From Betaproteobacteria bacterium (GTDB taxonomy: Bacteria > Pseudomonadota > Gammaproteobacteria > Burkholderiales > SG8-39), in contig SCTY01000026.1 in NCBI GenBank assembly GCA_004297625.1, positions 186,001-250,000 on the forward strand: a stretch of 64,000 nucleotides of DNA, given 5' to 3'. Below, one piece after another: positions 50,052 to 57,606 of the stretch (position 1 is its first letter; every line of letters begins with the position of its first letter). The notes beneath the pieces are model-generated. The model was given only the letters and a program-made list of their open reading frames with translations, ran no database searches and had not been told where the DNA came from. The translations under genes were made by a program, and so were the position numbers.

Positions 50052-50057
50052 TTTCGC

Positions 50058-50336
50058 ATGAGCCGCAGGTATTCGATTGCAGAAGCGAGAGCAAGCCTGC
50101 CGGCGATCATCGACCAGGCGGAAGCCGGCCAGGAGATCGAGGTCACCCGGCGCGGCAAGCCCGTCGCCGCGGTCGTCTCCGTCAGGGAGCTCGCGCGCTT
50201 GCGAGGCGCGGGCGGCAGCTTTGCTGCGGCCTACAGGAAATTCCTGGATAAGCACAACCTCGCGGAGGAGGGACTGGACGAGGAGTTCGCGGCCTCGCTG
50301 CGCGATAAGGGTGCCGGGCGCAGCGTCTCCCTGTGA
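50058..50336 (+). CDS. Phd/YefM-family antitoxin
   Basis: 92 residues from ATG 50058, which begins MSRRYSIAEARASLPAIIDQ, the normal Phd start. In-frame ATGs from 50031 would add MYMMMYTFR and read the operator. The DNA-binding fold continues with GQEIEVTRRGKPVAAVVSV; the C-terminal 45 residues are the toxin-binding tail. It neutralises the PIN toxin encoded next (4-bp overlap) and probably represses the pair. Confidence 0.85.
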   Translation: MSRRYSIAEARASLPAIIDQAEAGQEIEVTRRGKPVAAVVSVRELARLRGAGGSFAAAYRKFLDKHNLAEEGLDEEFAASLRDKGAGRSVSL

Positions 50337-50767
50337 CCCTGCGTTATCTGCTCGACACCGGCGTCGTTTCCTCTCCGGCATCGAAAGCGCCGAATCCGGA
50401 AATCCTCCGCCGGCTCGAGGCGCACGCGCACGAGTGCGCCATTGCCGCGCCGGTGTGGCACGAGCTGACATTCGGATGGCGCCGCCTGCCCGCGGGCAAG
50501 CGGAAGGATGCGCTGGAAGCCTATCTGCGCGAGGTGGTGCAGGCGTCGTTTCCCATCCTTCCTTACGACGAGGCCGCGGCGAGCTGGCATGGCGCCGAGC
50601 GTGCACGTCTGGAAGCCTCAGGCCGGCCGGCACCTTATGCGGACGGCCAAATCGCGGCTGTCGCCTACGCCAACGGACTCGTTCTCGTCACGCTGAACAC
50701 CGCGGATTTCGCTCGCTTCAAGGACGTCGAGCTGCAGGACTGGTCCAGGCGCCGGGCTCGCGGCTGA
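50333..50767 (+). CDS. PIN-domain toxin (VapC-type ribonuclease)
   Basis: 144 residues, GTG start overlapping the antitoxin stop. PIN acidic residues are visible: D8 in YLLDTGVVSS, E44 in VWHELTFGW, and D103 in PYADGQIAAVA; LVTLNTADF near the C-terminus is typical. A metal-dependent RNase held inactive by the antitoxin. The first aspartate is followed by TGVVS rather than TNxxS, a common variant. Confidence 0.85.
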   Translation: MTLRYLLDTGVVSSPASKAPNPEILRRLEAHAHECAIAAPVWHELTFGWRRLPAGKRKDALEAYLREVVQASFPILPYDEAAASWHGAERARLEASGRPAPYADGQIAAVAYANGLVLVTLNTADFARFKDVELQDWSRRRARG

Positions 50768-50788
50768 GCCTCGCGAGCTTCGGGCGTT

Positions 50789-50900
50789 TTACTTGGTGGG
50801 AACGAGCGCCGCGAGCGGCACCGCCTCGATGCGCTCGGCGAGCGCATAGCGCCGGTCGCCGGGGTACACGGCGTAGAGGGCGTCGAGGCGCAGGTCGCGG
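50789..50900 (-). pseudogene. Fragment: C-terminus of a DUF4143-type AAA ATPase
   Basis: The minus strand reads RDLRLDALYAVYPGDRRYA and LAERIEAVPLAALV before TAA at 50789-50791. Such endings (Y.VYPG...YPLAE...PLAAL) are typical of DUF4143 ATPases. The rest of the gene is absent. An intact relative on the other strand starts 157 bp away. Confidence 0.55.
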
Positions 50901-50952
50901 CAGCGATTCTTGCGCGCAGGTTGGCGCGCTCGACGGGCATGCCGCGACGATA

Positions 50953-50989
50953 CCTTGAAATTCCCGCTTTTGATGCGGGATTTTCAAGG
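50953..50989. repeat. Inverted repeat, 15-bp arms
   Basis: Arms 50953-50967 and 50975-50989 (CCTTGAAATTCCCGC) pair with one mismatch around a 7-nt loop. Between the ATPase fragment and the intact ATPase. It could be a terminator or an excision scar; nothing decides this. Nearby CCAGGT...ACCTGG (51018-51043) is a possible operator. Confidence 0.6.
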
Positions 50990-51056
50990 TCGTAGATAGG
51001 GGAATTCCAAAAAGACCCAGGTGGAAAATTAGCCAGTACCTGGTTAATATTCAACC

Positions 51057-52292
51057 GTGTTCGAGCGTAATCTCGCCCCGCAACTGCTCGAAGCCCTGGC
51101 CGACACGCCGGTCGTCGCGCTGACCGGCGCCCGCCAGACCGGAAAGAGCACGCTCGCGCAGCAGATCGCCGCCCGGATCGAAGCCGGGTACTGGACGCTC
51201 GACGACGCCGCGACGCACGCGGCCGCGGCATCGGATCCGGTGGGGTTCATTCGCGGCCTGGGACGCGCCGCGGTGATCGACGAAGCGCAGAAGGCGCCGG
51301 GGCTGTTCGCCGCCCTCAAGGCCGAGGTCGACCGCGACCGGCGTCCCGGCCGCTTCCTGCTCACCGGCTCGGCCGACGTGCGCACGCTGCCCGCGATCTC
51401 CGAATCGCTCGCCGGGCGCATCGAATTCGCGACGCTTTGGCCGCTGTCGCAGGGCGAGATCCATGGCCGCCGCGAGCGTTTTATCGACGCGCTCTTCGCC
51501 CGGGAGCTGCCGCGGCTCGGCCGCAGCCCGGCCGGCGAGCGCTCGATCGAGGCGATGGTCGCGGCCGGCGGCTACCCCGAAGCGCTCGCGCGCGCGGTGG
51601 AAAGCCGCCGCGAAGCCTGGTTCTCCTCCTACATCGCGACGCTCCTGCAGCGCGACGTGCGCGACTTGGCGCGCATCGACGGCTTGACCGAGCTGCCGCG
51701 GCTGCTGCGCCTGCTCGCGGCGCGCTCGGCGGCGCTGCTCAACGCCTCGGAGATCTCGCGCAGCTCCGGCATCGCCAATACGACGCTCAAGCGCTACCTC
51801 GCGCTGCTCGAGCTGGTTTTTCTCGTGCGGCCGCTTGCCGCCTGGTCGACCAACCTCGGCAAGCGCCTGGTGAAGTCGCCGAAGCTCCACCTGGTGGACA
51901 GCGGGCTTGCCGCGCATCTGCTGGGCCTCTCGGCGCAGCGGCTGGCGCAGGATCGGCATGCGCTGGGCGCGCTGCTCGAGAGCTTTGTCGTCGGGGAGCT
52001 GCGCAAGCAGGCCGCTTGGGCCGAAACCCGCGTATCGCTTGGCCATTTTCGCAGTCCGGCAGGCGCCGAGGTGGATGTGGTGCTCGAGGACCGCCGCGGG
52101 CGGGTAGCCGGCGTGGAGGTCAAGGCATCGGCGAGCGTCGGGCGGCGCGACTTCTCCGGACTGCTCCTGCTGCAGCAGTCACTCCGCGCCCGCTTCGCGT
52201 GCGGCGTTGTCTTGTATACGGGCGAGCAGGCGGTCCCGTTCGGCGATCGCCTGATCGCACTGCCGGTAAGCGCGCTCTGGCGCGTCGCCTGA
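51057..52292 (+). CDS. AAA ATPase with DUF4143 domain
   Basis: 411 residues, GTG start with no clear ribosome site. Walker A TGARQTGKSTLA (23-34), Walker B AAVIDEAQKAPG, sensor LLTGSADV. Then a DUF4143 C-terminal half with a winged helix (NASEISRSSGIANTTLKRYL) and a nuclease-like fold near the end (GAEVDVVLEDRRG...GVEVKAS). Frequent accessory genes of unknown role. Its TGA stop uses GA from the repeat at 52291. Confidence 0.9.
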   Translation: MFERNLAPQLLEALADTPVVALTGARQTGKSTLAQQIAARIEAGYWTLDDAATHAAAASDPVGFIRGLGRAAVIDEAQKAPGLFAALKAEVDRDRRPGRFLLTGSADVRTLPAISESLAGRIEFATLWPLSQGEIHGRRERFIDALFARELPRLGRSPAGERSIEAMVAAGGYPEALARAVESRREAWFSSYIATLLQRDVRDLARIDGLTELPRLLRLLAARSAALLNASEISRSSGIANTTLKRYLALLELVFLVRPLAAWSTNLGKRLVKSPKLHLVDSGLAAHLLGLSAQRLAQDRHALGALLESFVVGELRKQAAWAETRVSLGHFRSPAGAEVDVVLEDRRGRVAGVEVKASASVGRRDFSGLLLLQQSLRARFACGVVLYTGEQAVPFGDRLIALPVSALWRVA

Positions 52293-52342
52293 AATAGGGA
52301 CAGACCCCATTTCAAGATTGAAATGGGGTCTGTCCCTATTTG
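52291..52342. repeat. Palindromic repeat, family 2
   Basis: Arms 52291-52315 and 52318-52342, 24 of 25 bases paired. Carries the end of the ATPase stop codon on the left and the TAG stop of hmgA (52336-52338) on the right. Confidence 0.95.
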
Positions 52343-53640
52343 TAGAGCTTCTTGAAACCGCTCCAGGCCTTGTCGTAGTCCTTCTGCAGCTCGCGCGCGC
52401 TCATCGCGAACTTCGTCGGCCGGAACACGTAGCGCGACTCCCACATGAAGGCGAGCGTGTTCTCGATTTTCTGCGGCTTGAGCTCTGCGGCGCTCGCCTT
52501 TTCGAAGGTCGCGAGATCCGGCCCGTGCGCCGACATGCAGTTGTGGAGCGACACGCCGCCGGGGAGAAAGCCCTCGGCCTTCGCGTCGTACACGCCGCGC
52601 ACGAGGCCCATCAGCTCGCTCATCACGTTGCGGTGGAACCACGGCGGCCGGAACGTGTCCTCGGCGACCATCCAGCGCGGCGGGAAGATCACGAAGTCAC
52701 AGTTCGCGACGCCGGGCTGGCCGGAAGGCGAGGTGAGCACCGTGAAAATCGACGGATCGGGATGATCGAAGCTCACCGTGTTGATCACCATGAAGCGCGC
52801 GAGATCGTACTTGTACGGCACGTAATCGCCGTGCCACGCGACCACATCGAGCGGCGAATGATCGAGCTCGGTCGCCCATAGCCCGCCCATGAACTTCACC
52901 ACGACTTGGCATTTTTCGTCGCGCTCCTCGAACGCCGCCACCGGCGCGAGGAAATCGCGCTCCTGCGCGAGTCCCTGCGAGCCGATCGGCCCGAGCTCGG
53001 GCAGCCGGAACATCGCGCCGTAGTTCTCGCACAGATAGCCGCGCGCCTGTCTTTCGGGCAGCTCGACCTTGAAGCGCATGCCGCGCGGCACGACGGCGAT
53101 CTCGCCGGGCGAGACTTCGAGTTTTCCTGCTTCAGAAAAAAGAAGTAGCCGCCCTTGCTGCGGCACGAACATCAGCTCGCCATCCGCGTCCGAGAAACAG
53201 CGCTCGCTCATCGAGCGGTTCGCGCGATAGATGTGCACCGCGATTCCCGCCTGCATCGCCGGGTCGCCGGAGCCGGCGAGCGTTGCCAATCCATCGACGA
53301 AGTCCGTTGCCTTCGCCGGTATCGGAAACGGATCCCAGCGCAAGCGATTCGGCGGCACTTCCACTTCATTGAACGGACCCGAGCGCAGCAGGCCATCCGA
53401 GATCCGCTCGTAAGGTCCATACGCGGCGGAGGGACGCAGGCGATAGAGCCAGGTACTGCGGTTTTCCGCTCTCGGTGCGGTGAACGCCGAGCCGGACAGC
53501 ACCTCGGGATAAAGGCCCTTCGGCGGGCGCTGTGGCGAGTTCCGCCCCACCGGGAGCGATCCTTTTGCGGCTTCCGAGGCGAACGAATTACCAAACCCGC
53601 TCAAATATTTGAGTTCAAGCTTAGCCGCGGTCGCACTCAT
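52336..53640 (-). CDS. hmgA: Homogentisate 1,2-dioxygenase
   Basis: 434 residues, full family length. Conserved blocks: [13 protein letters not shown] at the start, [42 protein letters not shown] with the iron-ligand histidine region, and [10 protein letters not shown]. It opens the homogentisate ring to maleylacetoacetate in tyrosine catabolism, feeding FahA. The last codon and stop (AAA TAG) lie in the repeat at 52291-52342. fahA would normally follow closely. Confidence 0.95.
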   Translation of the reverse strand: MSATAAKLELKYLSGFGNSFASEAAKGSLPVGRNSPQRPPKGLYPEVLSGSAFTAPRAENRSTWLYRLRPSAAYGPYERISDGLLRSGPFNEVEVPPNRLRWDPFPIPAKATDFVDGLATLAGSGDPAMQAGIAVHIYRANRSMSERCFSDADGELMFVPQQGRLLLFSEAGKLEVSPGEIAVVPRGMRFKVELPERQARGYLCENYGAMFRLPELGPIGSQGLAQERDFLAPVAAFEERDEKCQVVVKFMGGLWATELDHSPLDVVAWHGDYVPYKYDLARFMVINTVSFDHPDPSIFTVLTSPSGQPGVANCDFVIFPPRWMVAEDTFRPPWFHRNVMSELMGLVRGVYDAKAEGFLPGGVSLHNCMSAHGPDLATFEKASAAELKPQKIENTLAFMWESRYVFRPTKFAMSARELQKDYDKAWSGFKKLYK

Positions 53641-53757
53641 GTCCCTAACGCTCGTTCTTTATCGCTTCGTCCAAGCAGCGTGATCTGCGCGCCGCCACGG
53701 AGCCTCGTCTGCACAAACATAGAGTGAAGAAGCAATCCATTCCAGTCGAAAGAACCA

Positions 53758-53871
53758 TTGCGATCCGGCTAAATTAGGGATAGCTTAAGTGTGCAGTAAG
53801 TCACGTCGTTCTGTCGCACCATGAAATCAAGCGGGGGTAGACGGTTACTCCCGTCAACTAGGGAGATTCAT
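53758..53871 (+). promoter_or_regulatory. Promoter and structured 5' leader, copy 1
   Basis: TTGCGA (53758-53763), 17 nt, TAGCTT (53781-53786). The spacer contains CTAAATTAG, a near-palindrome. A leader of about 80 nt follows, including GTGCAGTAAGTCACGT, a hairpin (CGGGGGTA pairing with TACTCCCG) and GTCAACTAGGGAGATT before the ATG. The same order and much of the sequence recur at 54439-54555. Confidence 0.75.
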
Positions 53872-54198
53872 ATGCGAAGCGGCCTGAAAATCACGTTGGC
53901 GTTATCCGCGCTCTTTGCGTGGAATGCGGCCCTTGCGCAGAACACCGATCCAGCCACGCAGCCCACTCCGCAGGAGAAGCCTACGCAAGTCGCGCAAGCT
54001 CCTCAGGCGGCGCCGGCTGCTGGCGCGGCCGGTGGCGCTGCCGCCGGCGCCGCGGCGGGTGCGGCAGGTGTAGCTGGAGGCATTGGAGCCGGCACCATGG
54101 CGGCGGCCTTCGGCGCAGCCGTGGCTGCAATGGCGGCGGCTGGAGCCGGCGACCAAACGGTGTCGCACTTCGCAGTAACGCACAACCCAAGCAGATAG
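53872..54198 (+). CDS. Small secreted protein with glycine-zipper segment, paralogue 1
   Basis: 108 residues from ATG 53872 with GGGAG upstream. Signal peptide (LKITLALSALFAWNAALAQ), a Pro/Gln-rich linker, then an Ala/Gly zipper of about 50 residues (GAAGVAGGIGAGTMAAAFG) and tail VSHFAVTHNPSR. The signal and linker match paralogue 2 closely. No known function. The glycine zipper could insert in a membrane or self-associate. Confidence 0.75.
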   Translation: MRSGLKITLALSALFAWNAALAQNTDPATQPTPQEKPTQVAQAPQAAPAAGAAGGAAAGAAAGAAGVAGGIGAGTMAAAFGAAVAAMAAAGAGDQTVSHFAVTHNPSR

Positions 54199-54220
54199 TT
54201 CAGCGCGGCGCGCAGCTCGA

Positions 54221-54252
54221 AAGGCCTCGGGCAATCCGGGGCCTTTTTGTTT
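54221..54252 (+). terminator. Intrinsic terminator of small secreted protein 1
   Basis: Stem AGGCCTCGG / CCGGGGCCT around GCAAT, followed by TTTTTGTTTT. Confidence 0.85.
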
Positions 54253-54438
54253 TCTACGGCCGAGGGTCTATTCGAGAATTATCAAAGCGCTCAAGTACTT
54301 GAGCTCTAACCCGACGATGCCTTTTCCCCGCTGCTCTCAAGCTGTTAGTCCAGCCGTTTGAATTGCCGCGCCGCCACGGAATGTTTTAAGGCTTTGTAAA
54401 TGTTGCAGATTTAAGGTCAATTTCTGATGAAAGAAGTA
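54253..54438. other. Gap before the second leader, no gene seen
   Basis: The 357-bp gap between the two small-protein genes holds terminator 1, this AT-richer stretch and promoter/leader 2. No coding sequence or repeat was recognised here; it may be degraded upstream sequence from the duplication. Confidence 0.5.
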
Positions 54439-54555
54439 TTGCCATGTCGCTAAATTAGCGATAGCTTGTTCGTGCAGTAAGTCACGTTGTTCATTTTGGG
54501 CCGTGATGAAGCGAGGGGGGCAGAGGTTACGCCCCGTCAACTAGGGGGATTTGAC
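54439..54555 (+). promoter_or_regulatory. Promoter and structured 5' leader, copy 2
   Basis: TTGCCA (54439-54444), 17 nt, TAGCTT (54462-54467), again with CTAAATTAG in the spacer and GTGCAGTAAGTCACGT downstream. The leader hairpin pairs GGGGC with GCCCC around AGAGGTTAC. Relative to copy 1 the stem bases differ but pairing is kept. Ends GTCAACTAGGGGGATT before the ATG. Confidence 0.75.
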
Positions 54556-54840
54556 ATGCTTTCGGGCATGAAACTGACGTTGGCACTTTCCGCGCTTCTC
54601 GCGTGGAACGCAGTCCTGGCGCAGACCAACGCGCCCACCACGAAGCCGACTCCGCAAAAGCCGGTGCAAGTCGCACAGGCTCAAGGGACGGCGGGTGGTG
54701 CTGCGAGCGGTGCCGCAGCGGGTACGGCCGGCACGATAGGTGGTGTGTCGATCGGAACCGCGGCGATGATTGCGGCCGGAGTAGCGGCAGCGGCCATCGC
54801 GGCGTCGGGCGGAAGCTCGACGACTACGGTACACCACTAA
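54556..54840 (+). CDS. Small secreted protein with glycine-zipper segment, paralogue 2
   Basis: 94 residues from ATG 54556. Signal peptide (MKLTLALSALLAWNAVLAQ), Pro-rich linker, glycine-zipper region (GGVSIGTAAMIAAGVAAAA) and tail GGSSTTTVHH. The tail and zipper resemble the C-terminus of the FecR protein at 61820-62596. Tandem duplicate of the previous gene. Function unknown. Confidence 0.75.
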   Translation: MLSGMKLTLALSALLAWNAVLAQTNAPTTKPTPQKPVQVAQAQGTAGGAASGAAAGTAGTIGGVSIGTAAMIAAGVAAAAIAASGGSSTTTVHH

Positions 54841-54847
54841 AGTATCT

Positions 54848-54865
54848 GTCCAGCGATCGCTGGAC
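54848..54865. repeat. 18-bp perfect palindrome
   Basis: GTCCAGCGATCGCTGGAC, 7 bp after the small gene's stop and just before its terminator. May be part of the termination/3'-end structure. Confidence 0.7.
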
Positions 54866-54871
54866 GGTTTC

Positions 54872-54898
54872 AAAGGCCCTGGCAGCAGGGCCTTTTTT
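54872..54898 (+). terminator. Intrinsic terminator of small secreted protein 2
   Basis: Stem AAAGGCCCTG / CAGGGCCTTT around GCAG with a run of T. Ends four bases before the stop of the converging gene. Confidence 0.88.
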
Positions 54899-54901
54899 AT
54901 T

Positions 54902-55339
54902 TCAGGAGCTCTTGCTCGCCGGCGCGATGCAGGAGCTGTGCAAGCCGCGCTTTGCCATGTCCTGCGCGATGTACTCGCAGGTGAACTTCGCGGGAGCTTC
55001 AGGCCCGGTGATGTGCACGCGGATTCCCGGCGCCCTGACCTGATGGTGCGGAATGCCGGCGATGTCGCTCAGCGCGGATTGCACGTTCTCGTAATCGCGC
55101 TCGCAACGCGCGAACACGATCTCGCAGTCCTTGCACTGCTGCTTGATCGGCTGAAGGAATCGGTCGTTCGCGGCGCCGCAGGCGGTGCGCTCGCTCGTCG
55201 TATCCTGAACCGTGGTGAAGGTCATGCCGTCCGGGCTTGCGAGCCGGGTAACCGGCGTGTACGTCTGGCCGGCGACATACATCTGGGCGAGCGCCACCAA
55301 TGCGGCGACGAGCGCCAAAGCGATCAGGAGCTGTTTCAT
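54902..55339 (-). CDS. Secreted protein of unknown function with six cysteines
   Basis: 145 residues with an N-terminal signal/membrane segment (LLIALALVAALVALAQMYVAG). The mature region has cysteines in TACGAAND, QQCKDCEIVFARCERDYE, FTCEYI and SSCIAP, consistent with disulfides. No family recognised. It follows the MORN gene by 37 bp on the same strand and may be co-transcribed. Confidence 0.65.
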   Translation of the reverse strand: MKQLLIALALVAALVALAQMYVAGQTYTPVTRLASPDGMTFTTVQDTTSERTACGAANDRFLQPIKQQCKDCEIVFARCERDYENVQSALSDIAGIPHHQVRAPGIRVHITGPEAPAKFTCEYIAQDMAKRGLHSSCIAPASKSS

Positions 55340-55376
55340 TTTCCCCCCCGGGAACCTCGTATTTCACCACATCTCG

Positions 55377-56141
55377 CTAGAGGCAGGGCGTCCATTCGTC
55401 GGGCGAATCCCACAGCACTTCACCCTGCCGGGCCTCCACCCCGGCGACGACATGCGGATAGCGCCCCGCCTGGTCGATGCGAATGCCGACTTTCTCGCCC
55501 GACACCGCGGCGACGGTCCCACGCACCCAATCGCGCTCGGCAATGCCGATCGGCACCTCGCGGCACACTTTCGTGCCTTCCTTGCCGACCGCGGCGCGCG
55601 CTTCGGCAAGGAACTTCACGCGCGCCTGCATCATCGGCGTAGGCGGGCCCGTCGCGATGTCGTTCGCCCAAGGGCCGGAGTAAACGTCGCCCGTCTGCCA
55701 GCGATACATGCCGTATCCATGCCGGCGGTCCTTGACGAATTCTCCCTCGTAGCGCTCCCCCTTCCAGGGACCGCGCCCGAAGACATAAACGCCGCGGCCT
55801 TCCTTGTAGTCGTCGACGAACTCGCCTTCGTAGCGGTCGCCGTTCGGCCAGGTCTTCACTCCCTTGCCGTGTTTCTTCCCAGCCTTGAACTCGCCGCGAT
55901 ACTCTGCCGTTCCCGCCGCGGAGCCGAACCCTTCGGCAAGGCCATTAACGCACGGGCCGCTGTAGCTTTGCTGCAATTCCGGGTCGAGCACGCGGCAGGA
56001 CTGCGCCTGCGCAAGCGCCGGCAGGAACAGGAGCAACAAAAAAAATGGGGTCTGACCCCTTCCGCCTTTCCTTCGGCGATGGCTTAAAGAAAGGGGTCTG
56101 ACCCCATTTTTTTTCTGATGCCCAGGTTCGGCAAGCATCAT
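55377..56141 (-). CDS. Secreted MORN-repeat protein with repeat-derived N-terminus
   Basis: 254 residues from ATG 56141. Four MORN units (YRGEFKAGKKHGKG, NGDRYEGEFVDDYKEGRG, KGERYEGEFVKDRRHGYG, TGDVYSGPW) lie at about 85-180, then a unique C-terminal domain with two cysteines. The signal core is FFLLLLFLPALAQAQSC. The residues just before it (GGRGQTP) and the upstream NGVRPL are encoded by the family 3 palindrome at 56045-56107, so the original start is lost. ATG 56141, which overlaps the end of the broken toxin gene, is the best remaining start. Partner unknown. Confidence 0.75.
   Translation of the reverse strand: MMLAEPGHQKKNGVRPLSLSHRRRKGGRGQTPFFLLLLFLPALAQAQSCRVLDPELQQSYSGPCVNGLAEGFGSAAGTAEYRGEFKAGKKHGKGVKTWPNGDRYEGEFVDDYKEGRGVYVFGRGPWKGERYEGEFVKDRRHGYGMYRWQTGDVYSGPWANDIATGPPTPMMQARVKFLAEARAAVGKEGTKVCREVPIGIAERDWVRGTVAAVSGEKVGIRIDQAGRYPHVVAGVEARQGEVLWDSPDEWTPCL
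56045..56107. repeat. Palindromic repeat, family 3 (ATGGGGTCTGACCCCTT type)
   Basis: Arms 56045-56061 and 56091-56107 are exact inverted copies; runs of A and T extend the pairing outwards. The core GGGGTCTGA is shared with the other two repeat families. It lies in the 5' part of the MORN gene. Confidence 0.92.
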
Positions 56142-56390
56142 GGGTGGACGATGAAGCGCGAACGGTCGGGTAGGCGGTAGACGCCGAAGTCCGAGTCGAT
56201 GGACCATATGTCCCGTACTTTCGTCCGCCGCGCGGCATAGAAGTGCGCAGGCTTCGCCGATCACCGCCCAGGTGGTCAGCCAAGTCCCCTCGAAATTCTC
56301 GACCAGCTCGGCAATCGCCTTGTGGTGCCGGTCGCGCCGGTTCAGTAGCGCGACTATCGCTCCGGCATCAACGAGGACGGTACTTTGCAC
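56138..56390 (-). pseudogene. Broken PIN-domain toxin (VapC-like), internal deletion and frameshift
   Basis: From GTG 56390 the frame encodes QSTVLVDAGAIVALLNRRDR and TTWAVIGEACALL, a good PIN N-terminus. The PIN C-terminus, RDIWSIDSDFGVYRLPDRS, lies in another frame and ends at TGA 56138. The central part with the third acidic residue is missing. It is probably inactive. Its antitoxin gene overlaps upstream and is intact. Confidence 0.8.
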
Positions 56391-56535
56391 GTAACGCTTG
56401 CCGGATGTACTTGCGCCGGTTCTTGGCGAGGTCCCGCGGACCGTCAATGCAGCCGATCAGACCAAGGCGTTTCGCGACCTCGTAATGCGTGCCCTTAGGG
56501 CGAGCAGTCTTCCGTAGAGGGGCAGCAGCGGTCAT
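56368..56535 (-). CDS. Small antitoxin of the broken PIN toxin
   Basis: 55 residues from ATG 56535; a longer frame upstream is not supported. Contains GTHYEVAKRLGLIGCIDGP and a basic C-terminus KNRRKYIRQALRAKYRPR. Size, basic tail and the 23-bp overlap with the PIN gene fit an antitoxin. No family name is certain. Confidence 0.6.
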   Translation of the reverse strand: MTAAAPLRKTARPKGTHYEVAKRLGLIGCIDGPRDLAKNRRKYIRQALRAKYRPR

Positions 56536-56719
56536 GGCGACTTTAATGAGTCTGGATGATGAAAAAATTATAGCGCCGCGCGTCGAATCCGGGCCTCGAT
56601 TTCCGCGTGAGCGGCACGCAGCCGGCGCACGTTGGCCGTCGAGCGCTCGCCCTTGTCGGGAAACTGAGGGAAGAATTCCAGACTTGGTTACGCGCTCGAC
56701 ATCCGGCGCTGCGCTAGGA
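56536..56719. other. Gap with a possible minus-strand coding remnant
   Basis: No complete gene. One minus-strand frame reads SLEFFPQFPDKGERSTANVR then LRAAHAEIEARIRRAAL before TAA near 56572, which looks like the end of a lost protein. Not identified. Confidence 0.3.
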
Positions 56720-56753
56720 AAAATGGGGTCTGACCGAGTCTGACCCCATTTCT
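56720..56753. repeat. Short palindromic repeat, family 3
   Basis: AAAATGGGGTCTGAC facing GTCTGACCCCATTTC with almost no loop. Related to the repeat at 56045-56107. Lies downstream of the next toxin gene. Confidence 0.8.
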
Positions 56754-56782
56754 TGCCCTGGGCCCATTTTTCTTCGCGTGCA

Positions 56783-57292
56783 TCAGCCGAGCGCGGCCCG
56801 CTTCGGTCTGCCGCGCGGACGGTGCAGGATGGGCGCGCGCCTTTCGACCGCGTACACGGCTGCAGCCTCCCTCGTTTCCAGCGTGAACGGGTTGCGCGCG
56901 GTGACGGACCCGAAGGTCGCTCCGTCCTGCAGATCCTCGGTGAGCAGCAGCACGCAGTCCTGGATTTGCGCTGCGGCAACGATCGTGCTGTCCCACCATG
57001 ACAAGCGGTAGCGCTGCTCGATTTCGCGCCCGCGGCGCAGAACCTGCTCGTCGACCGGGCAGGGCTTCCACGTCAGATATCGCTCGACTTGCTGCCAGGC
57101 GCGCTCCGGCGCGATGCCAAGCTTGCGCGTAGCGACGACGTAGAGCTCCGCGATCGCCTGCGCGCTCGTGCGGCCCAGCCGCTCGCTCCACAGGAGGTCG
57201 ATCCACTGCGCCGCGCGCTCCCGCTTTTGGGGGTCGCGCGGGTCGCGCGCATAGACGAAAACGTTAGCGTCGACGAAACACGGGCCGGTCAT
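56783..57292 (-). CDS. PIN-domain toxin
   Basis: 169 residues from ATG 57292; the 31-residue longer form overlaps the antitoxin. PIN residues: D8 in CFVDANVFVYA, E in QAIAELYVVA, D in SWWDSTIVAAA and D in LLTEDLQDG. The last 40 residues (after PFTLETREA) exceed the usual PIN length and end in a basic tail. It follows a ribbon-helix-helix antitoxin with a 29-bp overlap. Confidence 0.85.
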   Translation of the reverse strand: MTGPCFVDANVFVYARDPRDPQKRERAAQWIDLLWSERLGRTSAQAIAELYVVATRKLGIAPERAWQQVERYLTWKPCPVDEQVLRRGREIEQRYRLSWWDSTIVAAAQIQDCVLLLTEDLQDGATFGSVTARNPFTLETREAAAVYAVERRAPILHRPRGRPKRAALG

Positions 57293-57512
57293 ACAGCTCC
57301 TCGCGCTTCGGGTACGGCCGGGGCGGCCCTTTGAGCGGCCAGGGCTTCTCGGCGCGCCAGGCGCGGTAGGCGGCCTCGTACTCATCGGCGTGCCGCAGCT
57401 CCTTGCGCAGCACCTCGCCGACGTAGCGCGAGAGGCTCATCTTGCGCTCGGCCGCTTCCACACGCGCACGTGCGGCGGTGTCCTCGTCGAGCGTGATGGT
57501 CACGTTTTTCAT
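57264..57512 (-). CDS. Ribbon-helix-helix (CopG-like) antitoxin
   Basis: 82 residues from ATG 57512. MKNVTITLDEDTAARARVE is the RHH beta strand and helix, SRYVGEVLRKEL the second helix, followed by an acidic/proline toxin-binding tail. Partner of the PIN toxin downstream. Confidence 0.85.
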   Translation of the reverse strand: MKNVTITLDEDTAARARVEAAERKMSLSRYVGEVLRKELRHADEYEAAYRAWRAEKPWPLKGPPRPYPKREELYDRPVFRRR

Positions 57513-57606
57513 GGGTCCTTGGAGCCGATGCTCGCTAATATAACACGGACCTTGTGTATTTTCGCAGCCAAGAAAATCCAAGCCCGACACCGAGCACGCC
57601 GCGCGC

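Noticed and set aside
53830..53871. Leader hairpin as a cyclic-di-GMP (GEMM) riboswitch
   Set aside because: It has a GGTTAC-like segment but lacks the paired stems, the conserved GCAAAG/CC blocks and the tetraloop-receptor arrangement.
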